DNA of 64,000 nucleotides from Kocuria sp. cx-455 (GCF_014698015.1 NZ_JACXBS010000002.1:558001-622000), one strand, 5' to 3'; numbered from the stretch's first letter, positions 23,599 through 33,465 are shown. The notes: a model not told the origin generated them from the sequence alone. A program made the numbers and translations.

Positions 23599-26500
23599 AT
23601 GCGTTTCCCTCATTTGCGCGTGGCCACCGCCTACAGCGCGCACTACGGCGTGGCTCGCCCCCACGAGCTCGCCCAGGTAGCGGCGTCCTACGGGGCGCAG
23701 ATCCTGGCGTGCACGGACCGGGACGGCTTGTACGGGGTGGTCAAACACGTGCTGGCCTGCCAACAGCACGGGGTGGCTCCCGTGCTGGGAGTGGACCTGG
23801 CGCTGCTGGGCCCGGGAGCGGCGTCGTCGGGCAAGCACTCCCGGGCCGCCACCGGCCAGCAGGGTCAGAACGGTCGTCCCCAGCGCGGCGCCGTGCCCCC
23901 GCCCCGGGTGATCGGGCGCGTGGTGGTGCTGGCCACCGGTGGCAACGGAGGGGTCGGGTACGCGTCCCTGTGCCGGTTGGTGTCCGCGGCTCACCGTGAC
24001 CACGACCACCATGGCGCCCACCCCATCGGACTGACCCGGGAACAGATCGCCCGCCACGTACACCGCGCGGCGGGCGGGGCAGCCCCCGGCCTGGTGGTGC
24101 TCACGGGCCCGGACTCGGACGTGGGATCGCTGCTGGCCCGGCGCCGTTATCGGGCCGCGCGCACGGCCCTGCGCGCGTGGCAGCGCGTACTACCGGCAGG
24201 ATGCCTCATCGTGGAGACCGCAACCCACCTGGCACCGCAGGGCAGCACCCTCAGCACCGGTCACGCCGTGCGGATGCTCACCGTGGGGCGTGAGGCCGGG
24301 CTGCCCGTGATCCTCACCAACGCCGTGCGCTACGCCCACCCCGGGCAAGCCGTCACCGCGGACGTGCTGGATGCCGCTCGCACCCTGCTGTCCCTGGGGG
24401 AGCTGGCCGGTTCGGACCCCGGGGTACTGCAACCCACGGGGCAGGGTTGGCTCAAGGACACCGCGCAGATGACCCGGCTCGCCCACGAGATCTCCTCGGC
24501 CGCAAACCTGGGTGTCTCCGGGGCCGCGCACCTGCTCGCGGACACCTACCGGTTGGCCGAACGCTGCAGCCAGGACCCCGTCACGGACCTGCACGTGGGA
24601 CAGCCCGTGATCCCTGAGGCCTCTGTCATCGGTCTCAGCGGGGACCCCGATGCCCAACTCAGGACCCGCTGCTACACCGGCCTGGAACGCTTCCACTCCC
24701 ACCAGAACTGGGACCGCACCGTCCCTGGCCTGAGCGGGGAATCGCTGCGCTCGCGGATGGAGCGTGAGCTGGACGTGATCGCGCAGTTGGGGTTTGCCGG
24801 GTACTTCCTGACCGTCTCGGAGGTCTCCGACCTGATGACCCGGCTGAAGGTCCGGCACGCGGCACGCGGGTCGGCGGTGTCGTCCCTGGTGGTGCACCTG
24901 CTGGGGATCTCCCCTGTGGACCCGCTCGAATACGACCTGGTGTTCGAACGCTTCCTCTCACCGCGGCGTAGCACCTTGCCGGACATCGACATCGACATGG
25001 AGAGCGCGCAACGGCACAGGATCTACCGCGAGATCTTCCAGCGCTTCGGCAGCAGTCGGGTCACGCTCATGAGCATGCAGAATGCCTACCGTTCCAGGGG
25101 CGCCGTGCGGGATGCCGGGTTGGCCCTGGGGCTGGGGCAGGAGATCGTGGACCATATTGCGGAGCAACTGTGGCGGGTCCCGGGGGCCACCCTGCGCGAA
25201 GAAATCGCCCAGCGCCCCGAACTGACTCGTCTGGCCGATGAGCTCAAGGCCAACCGGCAGCTGGACCTGCTGGTGGATCTGACCGAGCGCCTGGACCGGC
25301 TGCCCCGCCACATCTCCATGCACCCGTGCGGGGTGATCCTCTCGGACGCGACCCTGTTGAACCGCACGCCGGTGCAGGCCAGTGGCATCGGGTTGCCCAT
25401 GTCCCAGTTTGACAAACACGACATGGACCCCATGGGCCTGATCAAGCTCGACATCCTGGGCGTGCGCATGCAATCCACCCTGGCCTACGCGGTCCAGGAA
25501 GTAGCACGGATGGAACCCGAGCGCCCCGCCCCGGACCTGGACGCCATGCCCCGCGACGACCCGGACACCTTCCGGCTCATCAGCTCCACCCACACCCTGG
25601 GGTGCTTCCAGATCGAATCCCCGGGACAGCGCGAACTGATCGGCACCATGGGCCCGGAGGAATTCAACGACTTGATCGTGGACATCTCCCTGTTCCGCCC
25701 CGGGCCCATGCAGGCGTCCATGGTGCGCCCCTACCTCAACTCCCGCCACGGCTGGAGCACCCCCGAATATCCCCACCCGGACCTGGTGGACATCCTCAGG
25801 GAGACCCGCGGGGTGGCCGTCTACCACGAGCAGATCATGCGCATGATGGATCGGATGACCGGTTGCGGACTGGCCACCGCGGATGAATGGCGGCGCAGGC
25901 TCGGCTCGGACACCGAACAACGCGTGGAGGACACGTTCCGCAGCGGGGCGCTCGCTCGCGGCTACGACGCGCAGACCGTGGAGAAGGTGTGGGGCATCCT
26001 GCACGCGTTCGGCAGCTTCGGGTTCTGCAAGGCCCACGGCGTGGCCTTCGCCGTACCCACCTACCAGTCCGCATGGTTGAAAACCCACCACCCGGAAGCC
26101 TTCATGGCCGGGGTCTGGGAACACGACCCGGGCATGTACCCGGCCCGGTTGCTCGTGGGGGAGGCCCGGCGTATGGGGATCCCCGTGCTCGGCCCGGACA
26201 TCAACCGCAGCGTGGACCACCACCGCATTGAACCCGTGAGCCCCCGACCGGGCACCGTGGAACCCGGAGACCTGGACGAGGGCATCCCCTACACCCGCGG
26301 CGGCGCCTGGGGGATCCGCATGTCCCTCACCAGCATCACCGGAATCAGCGGCACGGAAATCGAACGGATCGTGGCCGGTCAGCCCTACACCACCCTCACG
26401 GATGTGCGCACCCGGGCCAGGCCCTCCCGGCGGAGCCTGCAACGACTGGCCTCGGCCGGGGCCCTGGACAGTCTCCTGAACATCTCCGGCGCCCGCGCCT

Positions 26501-27135
26501 CCCGCACCGACCTGGTGACCCACCTGACCCGGCGGGCCGATCGACCGGCCACCTCCCGCAGTACCTCCGCCAAGGGCCAACCCGGCCCCGGCCAACTGAG
26601 CCTTCCACTGGGGGACCTGGAACTGACCGGGCTGCCGCCGGAACAACCCGAACCCAGCACCGAGGAAAAAGTGCGCGCGGAACTGGACACCATGAACATC
26701 GAGGTCTCCGCCCACCTCATGGACGGCCACGCCGCCATCATGCGCTCCTACGGGGTCACCCGTGCGGAGGATCTGCTGGGATTGCGCAGCGGCACCGAAG
26801 TAGTGGTGGCAGGGGTGCGGGTCTCCACCATGACCCCGCCCATGCGCAGCGGTAAACGCGTGGTGTTCATCTCCGTGGACGACGGCTCGGGTGCGGTGGA
26901 CTGCACCTTCTTCGACGAAGCGCAGGCCCTGTCCGGCCCCGTGCTGTTCGCCCCCACCATGCTCCTGATCCACGGCCACACCCGCCGCACCGGCCCCCGG
27001 GGCATCGGCGTGCAAGCGGTGCGCGCATGGGACATGGCCCACCCTGAGACACTGCCCGATCCCACCACGGTGCTGGGTTCCCACCCCAAACCCAACCGTG
27101 CGCCTGCACGAAACCCCCAGGTCACGGCCTCTTAA
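23599..27135 (+). CDS. dnaE2: Error-prone DNA polymerase III alpha subunit DnaE2
   Basis: 1178 residues. Order of domains: PHP (~4-240, ACTDRDGLYGVVKH), C-family polymerase palm with the catalytic LPDIDIDME near residue 460, fingers with the GCFQIESPGQRELI segment, then a helix-hairpin-helix and OB fold (VVVAGVRVSTMTPP...) at the end. The shorter length and lack of the tau-binding C terminus fit DnaE2 rather than DnaE1. In SOS mutagenesis it works with ImuA'/ImuB; neither is next to it here. LexA boxes lie upstream of both this gene and its partner DUF6504. Confidence 0.92.
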   Translation: MRFPHLRVATAYSAHYGVARPHELAQVAASYGAQILACTDRDGLYGVVKHVLACQQHGVAPVLGVDLALLGPGAASSGKHSRAATGQQGQNGRPQRGAVPPPRVIGRVVVLATGGNGGVGYASLCRLVSAAHRDHDHHGAHPIGLTREQIARHVHRAAGGAAPGLVVLTGPDSDVGSLLARRRYRAARTALRAWQRVLPAGCLIVETATHLAPQGSTLSTGHAVRMLTVGREAGLPVILTNAVRYAHPGQAVTADVLDAARTLLSLGELAGSDPGVLQPTGQGWLKDTAQMTRLAHEISSAANLGVSGAAHLLADTYRLAERCSQDPVTDLHVGQPVIPEASVIGLSGDPDAQLRTRCYTGLERFHSHQNWDRTVPGLSGESLRSRMERELDVIAQLGFAGYFLTVSEVSDLMTRLKVRHAARGSAVSSLVVHLLGISPVDPLEYDLVFERFLSPRRSTLPDIDIDMESAQRHRIYREIFQRFGSSRVTLMSMQNAYRSRGAVRDAGLALGLGQEIVDHIAEQLWRVPGATLREEIAQRPELTRLADELKANRQLDLLVDLTERLDRLPRHISMHPCGVILSDATLLNRTPVQASGIGLPMSQFDKHDMDPMGLIKLDILGVRMQSTLAYAVQEVARMEPERPAPDLDAMPRDDPDTFRLISSTHTLGCFQIESPGQRELIGTMGPEEFNDLIVDISLFRPGPMQASMVRPYLNSRHGWSTPEYPHPDLVDILRETRGVAVYHEQIMRMMDRMTGCGLATADEWRRRLGSDTEQRVEDTFRSGALARGYDAQTVEKVWGILHAFGSFGFCKAHGVAFAVPTYQSAWLKTHHPEAFMAGVWEHDPGMYPARLLVGEARRMGIPVLGPDINRSVDHHRIEPVSPRPGTVEPGDLDEGIPYTRGGAWGIRMSLTSITGISGTEIERIVAGQPYTTLTDVRTRARPSRRSLQRLASAGALDSLLNISGARASRTDLVTHLTRRADRPATSRSTSAKGQPGPGQLSLPLGDLELTGLPPEQPEPSTEEKVRAELDTMNIEVSAHLMDGHAAIMRSYGVTRAEDLLGLRSGTEVVVAGVRVSTMTPPMRSGKRVVFISVDDGSGAVDCTFFDEAQALSGPVLFAPTMLLIHGHTRRTGPRGIGVQAVRAWDMAHPETLPDPTTVLGSHPKPNRAPARNPQVTAS

Positions 27136-27191
27136 CGCACGCTCCCTACGGTGTGAGTCATCTTAACGCACGCTCCCTACGGTGTGAGTCA
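27130..27191. repeat. Perfect tandem duplication, 2 x 31 bp
   Basis: Units 27130-27160 and 27161-27191 are identical (each begins TCTTAACGCACGC and ends GGTGTGAGTCA). The first copy covers the dnaE2 stop codon. No hairpin or known protein site is obvious in the unit; it looks like a recent slippage or repair duplication. Confidence 0.95.
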
Positions 27192-27237
27192 TCAGCCGCC
27201 CACGGCAGCCAGGATTTCCTCACACCAGGAGCACGAC

Positions 27238-28356
27238 ATGTCCGAGAACACCTCCCGCCCCAGCCGCCGGACCCTGATCATCGGAGGCAGCGCGCTCGCC
27301 GCTGCAGGGGCCCTCAGCGCCTTACCCACCGCCGCCCAGGCGGCACCGGCAACGGTGGCCCAGCGTCACGGCCGGGGACACGGTCAGATGCCGCTGTCCT
27401 TCGGTGGGAACGGCACGTTCAAGATCGTCCAGTTCAACGACACCCAGGACGGCCCGCGCACCAATCGGGAGGTCAAGCAGGCCATCAACAACGTGGTGCT
27501 GCCCATGGAATCCCGGGGCATCAAGTGGGCCGTGACGTTCGGCAACCACGACGAGGACTCCACCGAGGACAACGGCACCAGCATGTACGAACCCCAGTTG
27601 GTCGAGTTCGTACGGCAGTACAAGCACAACCTCGACCCCGGTGACGACCAGAAAGTCTTCGGCTCATCCAACGCCCAGTTGTTGATTCGCGCCTCCCGGG
27701 GTAACACCCCGGCCTTCGCCGTGTGGCTGCTGGATTCCGGCCGCTACGCGGAGGACAAGCCCGGCGGCCAGGATCGCGAGGGACTCATGGGCTACGACTG
27801 GATCCGCCCCCAGCAGATCCGCTGGTACAACGACCTCTCTGCGGAAACCGAACGCCGCTACGGGAAGAAGATCCCGGGTCTCATGTACTTCCACATCCCC
27901 ACGTGGGAGCACCACCACATGTGGTACGGCCAGCAGTTCACCCCCGACGACGAAGGCCACGCGGCCGCGGTGAAGCGCCACGGCATCGTGGGGGAGAAGC
28001 ACGAGAACGTCTACACCGGCATGATCAACTCCGGTATCTACGCCGCAGCCAAGGAACGCGGCGACATCCTGGGCATGTACTGCGGTCACGATCACATCAA
28101 CACCTACATGGGAAACTACTTCGGCATCGAACTCGGGTACGGGCCGGGAACGGGCTTCGGCACGTACGGTCTCAACGACGGCACCCGGGATCAACACACC
28201 CTGCGCGGTGCCCGAGTGTTCGAGCTCAACGAGCGCACCGAACGCGTGTACACGGGCACCCGCTTGATTTTCGCCAAGGACCTCGGCATCGATATGGCCC
28301 CCGAAACCCAGCCCATCGACCGTCCCGAGCGCTTCCCGCGCTATGTACGCGGCTGA
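27238..28356 (+). CDS. Tat-exported calcineurin-like metallophosphoesterase, apparently missing motif II
   Basis: 372 residues. A Tat signal (SRRTLIIGG, RR10-11, AQA near 35) shows export. Metallophosphoesterase motifs seen are FNDTQD (66-71, with Gln in place of the usual second His), GNHDED (102-107) and GMYCGHDH near the C terminus. The GD motif that supplies the bridging metal ligand, normally ~40 residues after motif I, is absent: FNDTQDG is followed at once by the segment that should come after it (REVKQAINNVVLP). An in-frame deletion of about 40-50 residues is inferred. If so, activity is doubtful. Confidence 0.8.
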   Translation: MSENTSRPSRRTLIIGGSALAAAGALSALPTAAQAAPATVAQRHGRGHGQMPLSFGGNGTFKIVQFNDTQDGPRTNREVKQAINNVVLPMESRGIKWAVTFGNHDEDSTEDNGTSMYEPQLVEFVRQYKHNLDPGDDQKVFGSSNAQLLIRASRGNTPAFAVWLLDSGRYAEDKPGGQDREGLMGYDWIRPQQIRWYNDLSAETERRYGKKIPGLMYFHIPTWEHHHMWYGQQFTPDDEGHAAAVKRHGIVGEKHENVYTGMINSGIYAAAKERGDILGMYCGHDHINTYMGNYFGIELGYGPGTGFGTYGLNDGTRDQHTLRGARVFELNERTERVYTGTRLIFAKDLGIDMAPETQPIDRPERFPRYVRG

Positions 28357-28468
28357 GTGCTACGCCGACGGCGCTCGCGAATCCCTGGTGCCGCCGCGGA
28401 CCGGACCAAACCGTGGCACGGTACGCGGCGGCGTCGTGGGCGGGAACAGCTGTGGGAGACTGTGAAGC

Positions 28469-29539
28469 ATGGCAAAACACACCGGTAGCGGGGACCTTTT
28501 TCAGACCGTGGATCAGGTCACGGAGGAGGCCATCAACATTGGCTACCGGTGGGAGCAGAGGCTGCACCGGTGGCGGCAAGCGCGCGCCGAGCAGCGCGGT
28601 GACATTCCCACCATGCTCGCCTTCGACGGCTACGGCAGCACCCGGCACGTCCGCGTGCTGGGACGTGTGCTGCTCAAGACCCGGCAATTGATCGCGGCCA
28701 CCGACGACTCCGCCGAGTTCATCCGTGGCTGGCGTTCCTTCACCTCCATTCCGCTGGCCTTCGCCCATGTGAACGTGTGGCTGGGGGATCACGAGTTCCA
28801 TCTGGTGGCCGACAAGGGCGGCGTAATCGACGTGGACCTGCAAGTGAGCATGGAGCCGGGTGTCTACACCGTCTACATGCAGACCGATGGGTCCGAGGTC
28901 ACCGAGGCCAGGGTCACCATCGTCTCGGAGACCCAAAATATCGGTGTGGTCTCCGACGTGGACGACACCGTCATGGTCACCGCGCTGCCGCGTCCCATGC
29001 TGGCGGCGTGGAACTCGTTCGTGCTCAACGAGCACGCCCGCACCCCCACCCCGGGCATGGCGGTGCTCATGGAGCGGCTGCGCAACCACCACCCCGAGGC
29101 GCCGTTCCTCTACCTCTCGACCGGCGCGTGGAACGTGGCACCCACGTTGCGCCGGTTCCTGAGCCGCAACGCCTACCCGGCCGGGACGCTGCTGCTGACC
29201 GACTGGGGCCCCACCACGGACCGCTGGTTCCGCTCCGGCGCCCAGCACAAGGTGCAGAACCTGCAACGGCTGGCCAAGAACTTTCCGCACGTGCGATGGA
29301 TCCTGATCGGCGACGACGGTCAGCACGACCCACAGATCTACTCCGGTTTCGCGCAGCGTCACCCCGAGTCCGTGGCGGCCATTGTGATTCGCAACCTGTC
29401 GCCCACCGAAGCCGTGTTGGCGGCCGGTGCCCGCGCCACCGAGGATCGTACGGTGTCGGTTCCGGAAGGCACCCTGTGGATCGAGGGCAACGACGGCGCA
29501 TCCATCTCCTCCCAGCTCCAGGAAGCCGGCCTGCTGTAG
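28469..29539 (+). CDS. App1-family phosphatidate phosphatase (DUF2183)
   Basis: 356 residues. The catalytic HAD-like DVDDT motif is at 163-167, followed by the conserved YLSTGAWN segment and a C-terminal GDDGQHDPQIY motif. The N-terminal ~150 residues form the beta-rich domain usual in bacterial App1 homologues. Yeast App1 is a phosphatidate phosphatase; for bacteria the lipid substrate is inferred by homology. It has no signal peptide. It is followed by a strong terminator, and stands apart from the gene before it by 112 bp. Confidence 0.85.
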   Translation: MAKHTGSGDLFQTVDQVTEEAINIGYRWEQRLHRWRQARAEQRGDIPTMLAFDGYGSTRHVRVLGRVLLKTRQLIAATDDSAEFIRGWRSFTSIPLAFAHVNVWLGDHEFHLVADKGGVIDVDLQVSMEPGVYTVYMQTDGSEVTEARVTIVSETQNIGVVSDVDDTVMVTALPRPMLAAWNSFVLNEHARTPTPGMAVLMERLRNHHPEAPFLYLSTGAWNVAPTLRRFLSRNAYPAGTLLLTDWGPTTDRWFRSGAQHKVQNLQRLAKNFPHVRWILIGDDGQHDPQIYSGFAQRHPESVAAIVIRNLSPTEAVLAAGARATEDRTVSVPEGTLWIEGNDGASISSQLQEAGLL

Positions 29540-29555
29540 GGGTCACCTGACACCG

Positions 29556-29597
29556 AAACCGGCGTGTCGAGGACGATCTCGACACGCCGGTTTTTTA
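29556..29597 (+). terminator. Rho-independent terminator after the App1 gene
   Basis: Perfect 16-bp stem AAACCGGCGTGTCGAG / CTCGACACGCCGGTTT with a 6-nt loop (29572-29577), followed by a T-rich tail. Confidence 0.9.
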
Positions 29598-29626
29598 ATT
29601 TTTGGGTGTGTTCATTGCCCCCTCGG

Positions 29627-29722
29627 TTGTCCACAGGGCGGGCCAGTTCCGCGTGTTCTCGCGCCCGTTTCGGCACCGGCCTGTGGACAGTGCGGGGATA
29701 ACCGAGAGACAGCTGTGGATTA
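29627..29722. promoter_or_regulatory. Cluster of DnaA-box-like sites upstream of nrdHIE
   Basis: TTGTCCACA (29627-29635, the actinobacterial DnaA consensus), TGTGGACAG (29682-29690, reverse) and TGTGGATTA (29714-29722, reverse), with a GGGGATAAC half-match between them. Three sites within 96 bp, ~165-260 bp before nrdH, suggest DnaA-linked control of nucleotide reduction, as known for E. coli nrdAB. Confidence 0.5.
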
Positions 29723-29728
29723 AGGCCA

Positions 29729-29776
29729 CCACATCATCTTGGGGCCACTTACTTTGTCTGACACTAGATGTAGTAT
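29729..29776 (+). promoter_or_regulatory. Candidate NrdR boxes and nrdHIE promoter
   Basis: ACACTAGATGTAGTAT (29761-29776) fits the NrdR consensus ACACwATATwTwGTGT-like pattern well. A weaker CCACATCATCTTGGGG starts 32 bp upstream (29729), matching the three-turn spacing of paired NrdR boxes. TAGTAT (29771-29776) could be the -10. The leader to nrdH is ~110 nt and otherwise unremarkable. Confidence 0.55.
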
Positions 29777-29886
29777 TGACGCAGTCATACAGAGCACTTG
29801 ACGCAACCAGCGGCGACACATCACATGTGTCACGATCACCGCGGAAGCGCAGTACTCCCACCACTAGCTTTCGAGGGGATTGGGAT

Positions 29887-30123
29887 ATGTCCGTCACCGT
29901 GTACTCCAAGCCGTCATGCGTCCAGTGCAACGCCACCTACCGAGCCCTCACCAAGAAGGGCATCGATTACACCGTGGTCGATGTGACTGAGGACCAGGAC
30001 GCTTACCAGCACGTGGTGAGCCTGGGTTACCAGCAGGTCCCCGTTGTGGAAACCGCCCAGGATCACTGGTCCGGTTACCGCCCGGACAAGATCAACTCCT
30101 TGGCTGTTCTGCTCTCCGCCTGA
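29887..30123 (+). CDS. nrdH: NrdH glutaredoxin-like protein
   Basis: 78 residues, the standard NrdH length. The redox motif is C11-VQ-C14, and the substrate-specific SGYRPDKI segment near the C terminus is the NrdH hallmark that replaces the glutathione site. It reduces the class Ib ribonucleotide reductase NrdEF using thioredoxin reductase. ATG at 29887 follows GAGGGGATTGGG. First gene of nrdHIE. Confidence 0.93.
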   Translation: MSVTVYSKPSCVQCNATYRALTKKGIDYTVVDVTEDQDAYQHVVSLGYQQVPVVETAQDHWSGYRPDKINSLAVLLSA

Positions 30124-30244
30124 GGGCGATAGCGATAAATCCGCAGCCGTCGAAAAACTCGGCGCCCGCCCGCGAACCGTCGCGGCGGCGTCGGAATTTT
30201 CCCCCCGCACCGTAGCCCGCCAGCCAGAATCGAAGTGACACGCC

Positions 30245-30739
30245 ATGAGCACTTTGGCCACCGTGTTGGCCGCGGCTCAAGAACGCGAAAACCATCGACG
30301 CGTCGTCACCGCGGGGGAGGAATCCCCCCTGGTGGTGTATTTCTCCTCGGTCACCCGCAACACCGACCGGTTCATCCAGAAACTTCCGGTCAGGTCCTTA
30401 CGGTTACCGTTGAAGACGTCCGAACCCACCCCCGAGCTCATTGAGCCGTTCGTGTTGGCCCTACCCAGTTACGGCAGACCCGGTGGCGCCGGATCGGTTC
30501 CCCCCCAGGTTGTGAAATTCCTCAACCAGCCCGTCAACCGCCAGCACCTTATGGGTGTCATAGGCGCGGGAAATACTAATTTCGGATCACTGTTCTGCGT
30601 AGCCGCGGAAAAAGTGGCCGTGAAATGTCAAGTGCCTCTGCTCTACAAGTTCGAACTCATGGGCACCGATCAAGACGTAGAACAAGTCACACAAGGATTG
30701 GACAAGTTTTGGCAAGCATCCATGCAGCCCCGGGACTGA
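30245..30739 (+). CDS. nrdI: NrdI flavodoxin-like activator of class Ib RNR
   Basis: 164 residues. The FMN phosphate loop is [15 protein letters not shown] (~33-47) and the conserved [11 protein letters not shown] motif (~103-113) is present. NrdI supplies the oxidant that builds the manganese-tyrosyl radical site of NrdF. The ~25 residues before the flavodoxin core are a longer leader than usual. It lies 121 bp after nrdH and its 3' end overlaps the likely TTG start of nrdE by 31 bp. Confidence 0.9.
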   Translation: MSTLATVLAAAQERENHRRVVTAGEESPLVVYFSSVTRNTDRFIQKLPVRSLRLPLKTSEPTPELIEPFVLALPSYGRPGGAGSVPPQVVKFLNQPVNRQHLMGVIGAGNTNFGSLFCVAAEKVAVKCQVPLLYKFELMGTDQDVEQVTQGLDKFWQASMQPRD

Positions 30740-32895
30740 GCGTTGAACCGGGCCACGAAGATCCCACCTGCCCCGAGCGTTACCGCGGCTTGGGCTATCA
30801 CGAGCTCAATGCTCTGCTGAACTTGTACGACGCCAACGGTCAGATCCAGTTCGAAGCTGATCAGCAGGCCGCGCGCCAGTACTTCTTGCAGCACGTCAAC
30901 AACAACACCGTGTTCTTCCACGACCTGGAAGAGAAGCTCAAGTACCTGGTGGATCACCAGTACTACGAGGCAGAGGTGCTGGACAAGTACAGCTTCGAGT
31001 TCATCAAGAAGCTCTCCAAGCAGGCCTACGCCCGTAAGTTCCGTTTCCAGACGTTCCTGGGCGCGTTCAAGTTCTACACCTCCTACACGCTCAAGACCTT
31101 TGACGGTCAGCGCTACCTGGAGCGTTTCGAGGACCGCGTGGTCATGGTGTCGCTGTACCTGGCTGACGGTGACGAGGCCCTGGCCGAGCAGCTCGTGGCG
31201 GAAATCATCACGGGCCGATTCCAGCCCGCGACTCCCACGTTCCTCAACGCCGGCAAGAAGCAGCGCGGTGAACTCGTCTCGTGCTTCCTGCTGCGCTTCG
31301 AGGACAACATGGAGTCCATCGGCCGCAACATCAACTCCGCGCTGCAGCTGTCCAAGCGCGGCGGTGGTGTGGCGTTCGCCCTGACCAACCTGCGTGAATC
31401 CGGCGCGCCCATCAAGAAGATCGAGAACCAGTCCTCGGGTGTGATCCCCGTGATGAAGCTGCTGGAGGACTCCTTCTCCTACGCCAATCAGTTGGGTGCC
31501 CGGCAGGGTGCCGGTGCCGTGTACCTGCACGCCCACCACCCGGACATCTACAACTTCTTGGACACCAAGCGCGAGAACGCTGACGAGAAGATCCGCATCA
31601 AAACCCTGTCCCTGGGGGTGGTCATCCCGGACATCACGTTCGAGCTGGCCAAAAAAGACCAGGACATGTACCTGTTCTCCCCGTACGACGTGGAGCGCAT
31701 TTACGGTGTGCCCTTCTCGGACGTGAACGTGACCGAGAAGTATCACGAGATGGTCGCGGACTCCCGGATCCACAAGCGCAAGATCAACGCCCGCGAGTTC
31801 TTCCAGACGCTGGCCGAGGTGCAGTTCGAGTCCGGTTACCCGTACGTGATGTTCGAGGACACCGTCAACAAGGCCAACCCCGTGGCCGGCAAGATCATCA
31901 TGTCCAACCTGTGCTCCGAGATCCTGCAGGTCTCCGAACCCTCGGTGTACAACGAGGACCTGACCTACGCCGAGGTGGGCAAGGACATCTCGTGCAACCT
32001 GGGCTCCATGAACATTGCCATGGCCATGGAATCCGAGAACTTCGCGTCGACCATCGAGACCGCCATTCGCGGTCTGACGGCGGTGTCGGACATGTCTAAC
32101 ATCGATTCCGTGCCCTCCATTCGCCGCGGCAACAACATGTCGCACGCGGTCGGTCTGGGGCAGATGAACCTGCACGGCTACCTGGCCAAGGAACACATCT
32201 ACTACGGGTCCGAAGAGGGCATCGACTTCACCAACATGTACTTCTACGCGGTCACCTACCACGCCATTCGCGCGTCCAACCTGATCGCCAAGGAGCGCGG
32301 TGAGTCCTTCGAGGGATTCGAGAACTCCAAGTACGCGTCGGGCGAGTACTTCGACAAGTACACGGACCGGGCATGGGAGCCGGCCACGGCACGGGTGCGT
32401 GAGTTGTTCGAACAGGCCGGAATTGCCCTCCCCACGCAGGAGGATTGGCGTGAGCTCAAGGCCAAGGTCATGGCGGACGGGATGTACAACCAGAATCTGC
32501 AGGCCGTGCCGCCCACCGGTTCCATCTCGTACATCAACAACTCCACGTCTTCCATTCACCCGATCGCCTCGCGCATCGAGATCCGCAAGGAAGGCAAGCT
32601 GGGTCGCGTGTACTATCCGGCACCGTTCATGACCAATGAGAACCTGGAGTACTTCCAGGACGCATACGAGGTCGGATACGAGAAGATCATCGACACCTAC
32701 GCCGCTGCCACTCAGCACGTGGACCAGGGCCTGTCGCTCACCCTGTTCTTCAAGGACACCGCCACGACCCGCGACGTCAATCGCGCTCAGATTTACGCGT
32801 GGCGCAAGGGCATCAAGACCATGTACTACTCGCGCATCCGCCAGCTCGCGCTGGAAGGCACCGAGATCGAAGGCTGCGTCTCCTGCATGCTCTGA
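30709..32895 (+). CDS. nrdE: Class Ib ribonucleotide reductase alpha subunit NrdE
   Basis: About 728 residues. The N-terminal [20 protein letters not shown] and the active-site region [17 protein letters not shown] and [15 protein letters not shown] are all present, with the C-terminal CVSCML tail that is reduced by NrdH. It reduces ribonucleoside diphosphates. No ATG suits the family N terminus. TTG at 30709, with AAGGA 11 bases upstream, is my choice; an in-frame ATG exists at 30625 but would add residues unlike the family. The nrdF partner is not in the window; a terminator follows. Confidence 0.9.
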   Translation: MASIHAAPGLSVEPGHEDPTCPERYRGLGYHELNALLNLYDANGQIQFEADQQAARQYFLQHVNNNTVFFHDLEEKLKYLVDHQYYEAEVLDKYSFEFIKKLSKQAYARKFRFQTFLGAFKFYTSYTLKTFDGQRYLERFEDRVVMVSLYLADGDEALAEQLVAEIITGRFQPATPTFLNAGKKQRGELVSCFLLRFEDNMESIGRNINSALQLSKRGGGVAFALTNLRESGAPIKKIENQSSGVIPVMKLLEDSFSYANQLGARQGAGAVYLHAHHPDIYNFLDTKRENADEKIRIKTLSLGVVIPDITFELAKKDQDMYLFSPYDVERIYGVPFSDVNVTEKYHEMVADSRIHKRKINAREFFQTLAEVQFESGYPYVMFEDTVNKANPVAGKIIMSNLCSEILQVSEPSVYNEDLTYAEVGKDISCNLGSMNIAMAMESENFASTIETAIRGLTAVSDMSNIDSVPSIRRGNNMSHAVGLGQMNLHGYLAKEHIYYGSEEGIDFTNMYFYAVTYHAIRASNLIAKERGESFEGFENSKYASGEYFDKYTDRAWEPATARVRELFEQAGIALPTQEDWRELKAKVMADGMYNQNLQAVPPTGSISYINNSTSSIHPIASRIEIRKEGKLGRVYYPAPFMTNENLEYFQDAYEVGYEKIIDTYAAATQHVDQGLSLTLFFKDTATTRDVNRAQIYAWRKGIKTMYYSRIRQLALEGTEIEGCVSCML

Positions 32896-32941
32896 CAGAG
32901 GTGGGTCGGCCCTGAGGGGTTGATCTCTCACGCGCAATCTC

Positions 32942-32980
32942 CCGCCCCGCTCGGACCATGGGTTCGAGCGGGGCGGTTTC
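32942..32980 (+). terminator. Terminator after nrdE
   Basis: 12-bp GC-rich stem CCGCCCCGCTCG / CGAGCGGGGCGG with an 11-nt loop, followed by TTTC. It closes the nrdHIE transcript. Confidence 0.8.
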
Positions 32981-33431
32981 CTATGAGCGGGGGTTCCTCA
33001 GTAGCTCAGCGAGCCCCGGCTGACCAGGACGATCGGGAGCCACGTCGGGTGGAGAAGGGCCACTCGGTCCCGCTGCGGGAGCAAGTGGCCAACGGCCTGC
33101 AAGCCGCATTGGTTGCGGATGCGTCGACCGAGGTGAGCGCCGCAGACGTGGTGGCGTACACGACGTCGGCGGCGGAGCCATTGCTCACCGAGGCTCCGGC
33201 ACCGGGGTGTAAGGCTTGCGTGGTAGCCAGGCGCGCGCTCGAACCCCGACCCCATGCGTAGAGTAGCTGAGGCCAGGGCGCATTCACTCGTCATGGGCGC
33301 CATTAGACCCCTCCGACGCACCTGATGGTCCCTAAGAGCCCTTTCAGCCGCTAGAGAGGGCCGCGACGAGCCATGAGATGCAAGGCGAGGTTCGAAGGGT
33401 GCCCTAGATGTCGGGGGAGTGCGGGTATGAG
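32981..33431. other. Intergenic stretch without a recognisable gene
   Basis: About 450 bp between the nrdE terminator and the tRNA block. Short open frames exist on both strands (e.g. 32920-33261 plus, 33006-33287 minus), but none has a ribosome site, known motif or convincing composition. I see no RNA gene. It may be decayed sequence. Confidence 0.5.
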
Positions 33432-33461
33432 AAAACCCCGGCACATCCGTACCGGGGTTTT
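33432..33461 (-). terminator. Terminator of the minus-strand tRNA cluster
   Basis: AAAACCCCGG / CCGGGGTTTT with a 10-nt loop, directly after the 3' end of tRNA-Val(GAC). A/T runs on both sides could make it work in both directions. Confidence 0.8.
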
Positions 33462-33465
33462 GCTG

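Noticed and set aside
27130..27191. CRISPR or IS end
   Set aside because: Only two directly abutting copies, no spacers, no transposase and no inverted ends.
32990..33060. tRNA-like GTAGCTCAG string
   Set aside because: No acceptor stem, anticodon arm or T-arm can be paired around it.
32920..33261. 113-codon open frame after nrdE
   Set aside because: It begins inside the nrdE terminator region, has no ribosome site or recognisable domain.
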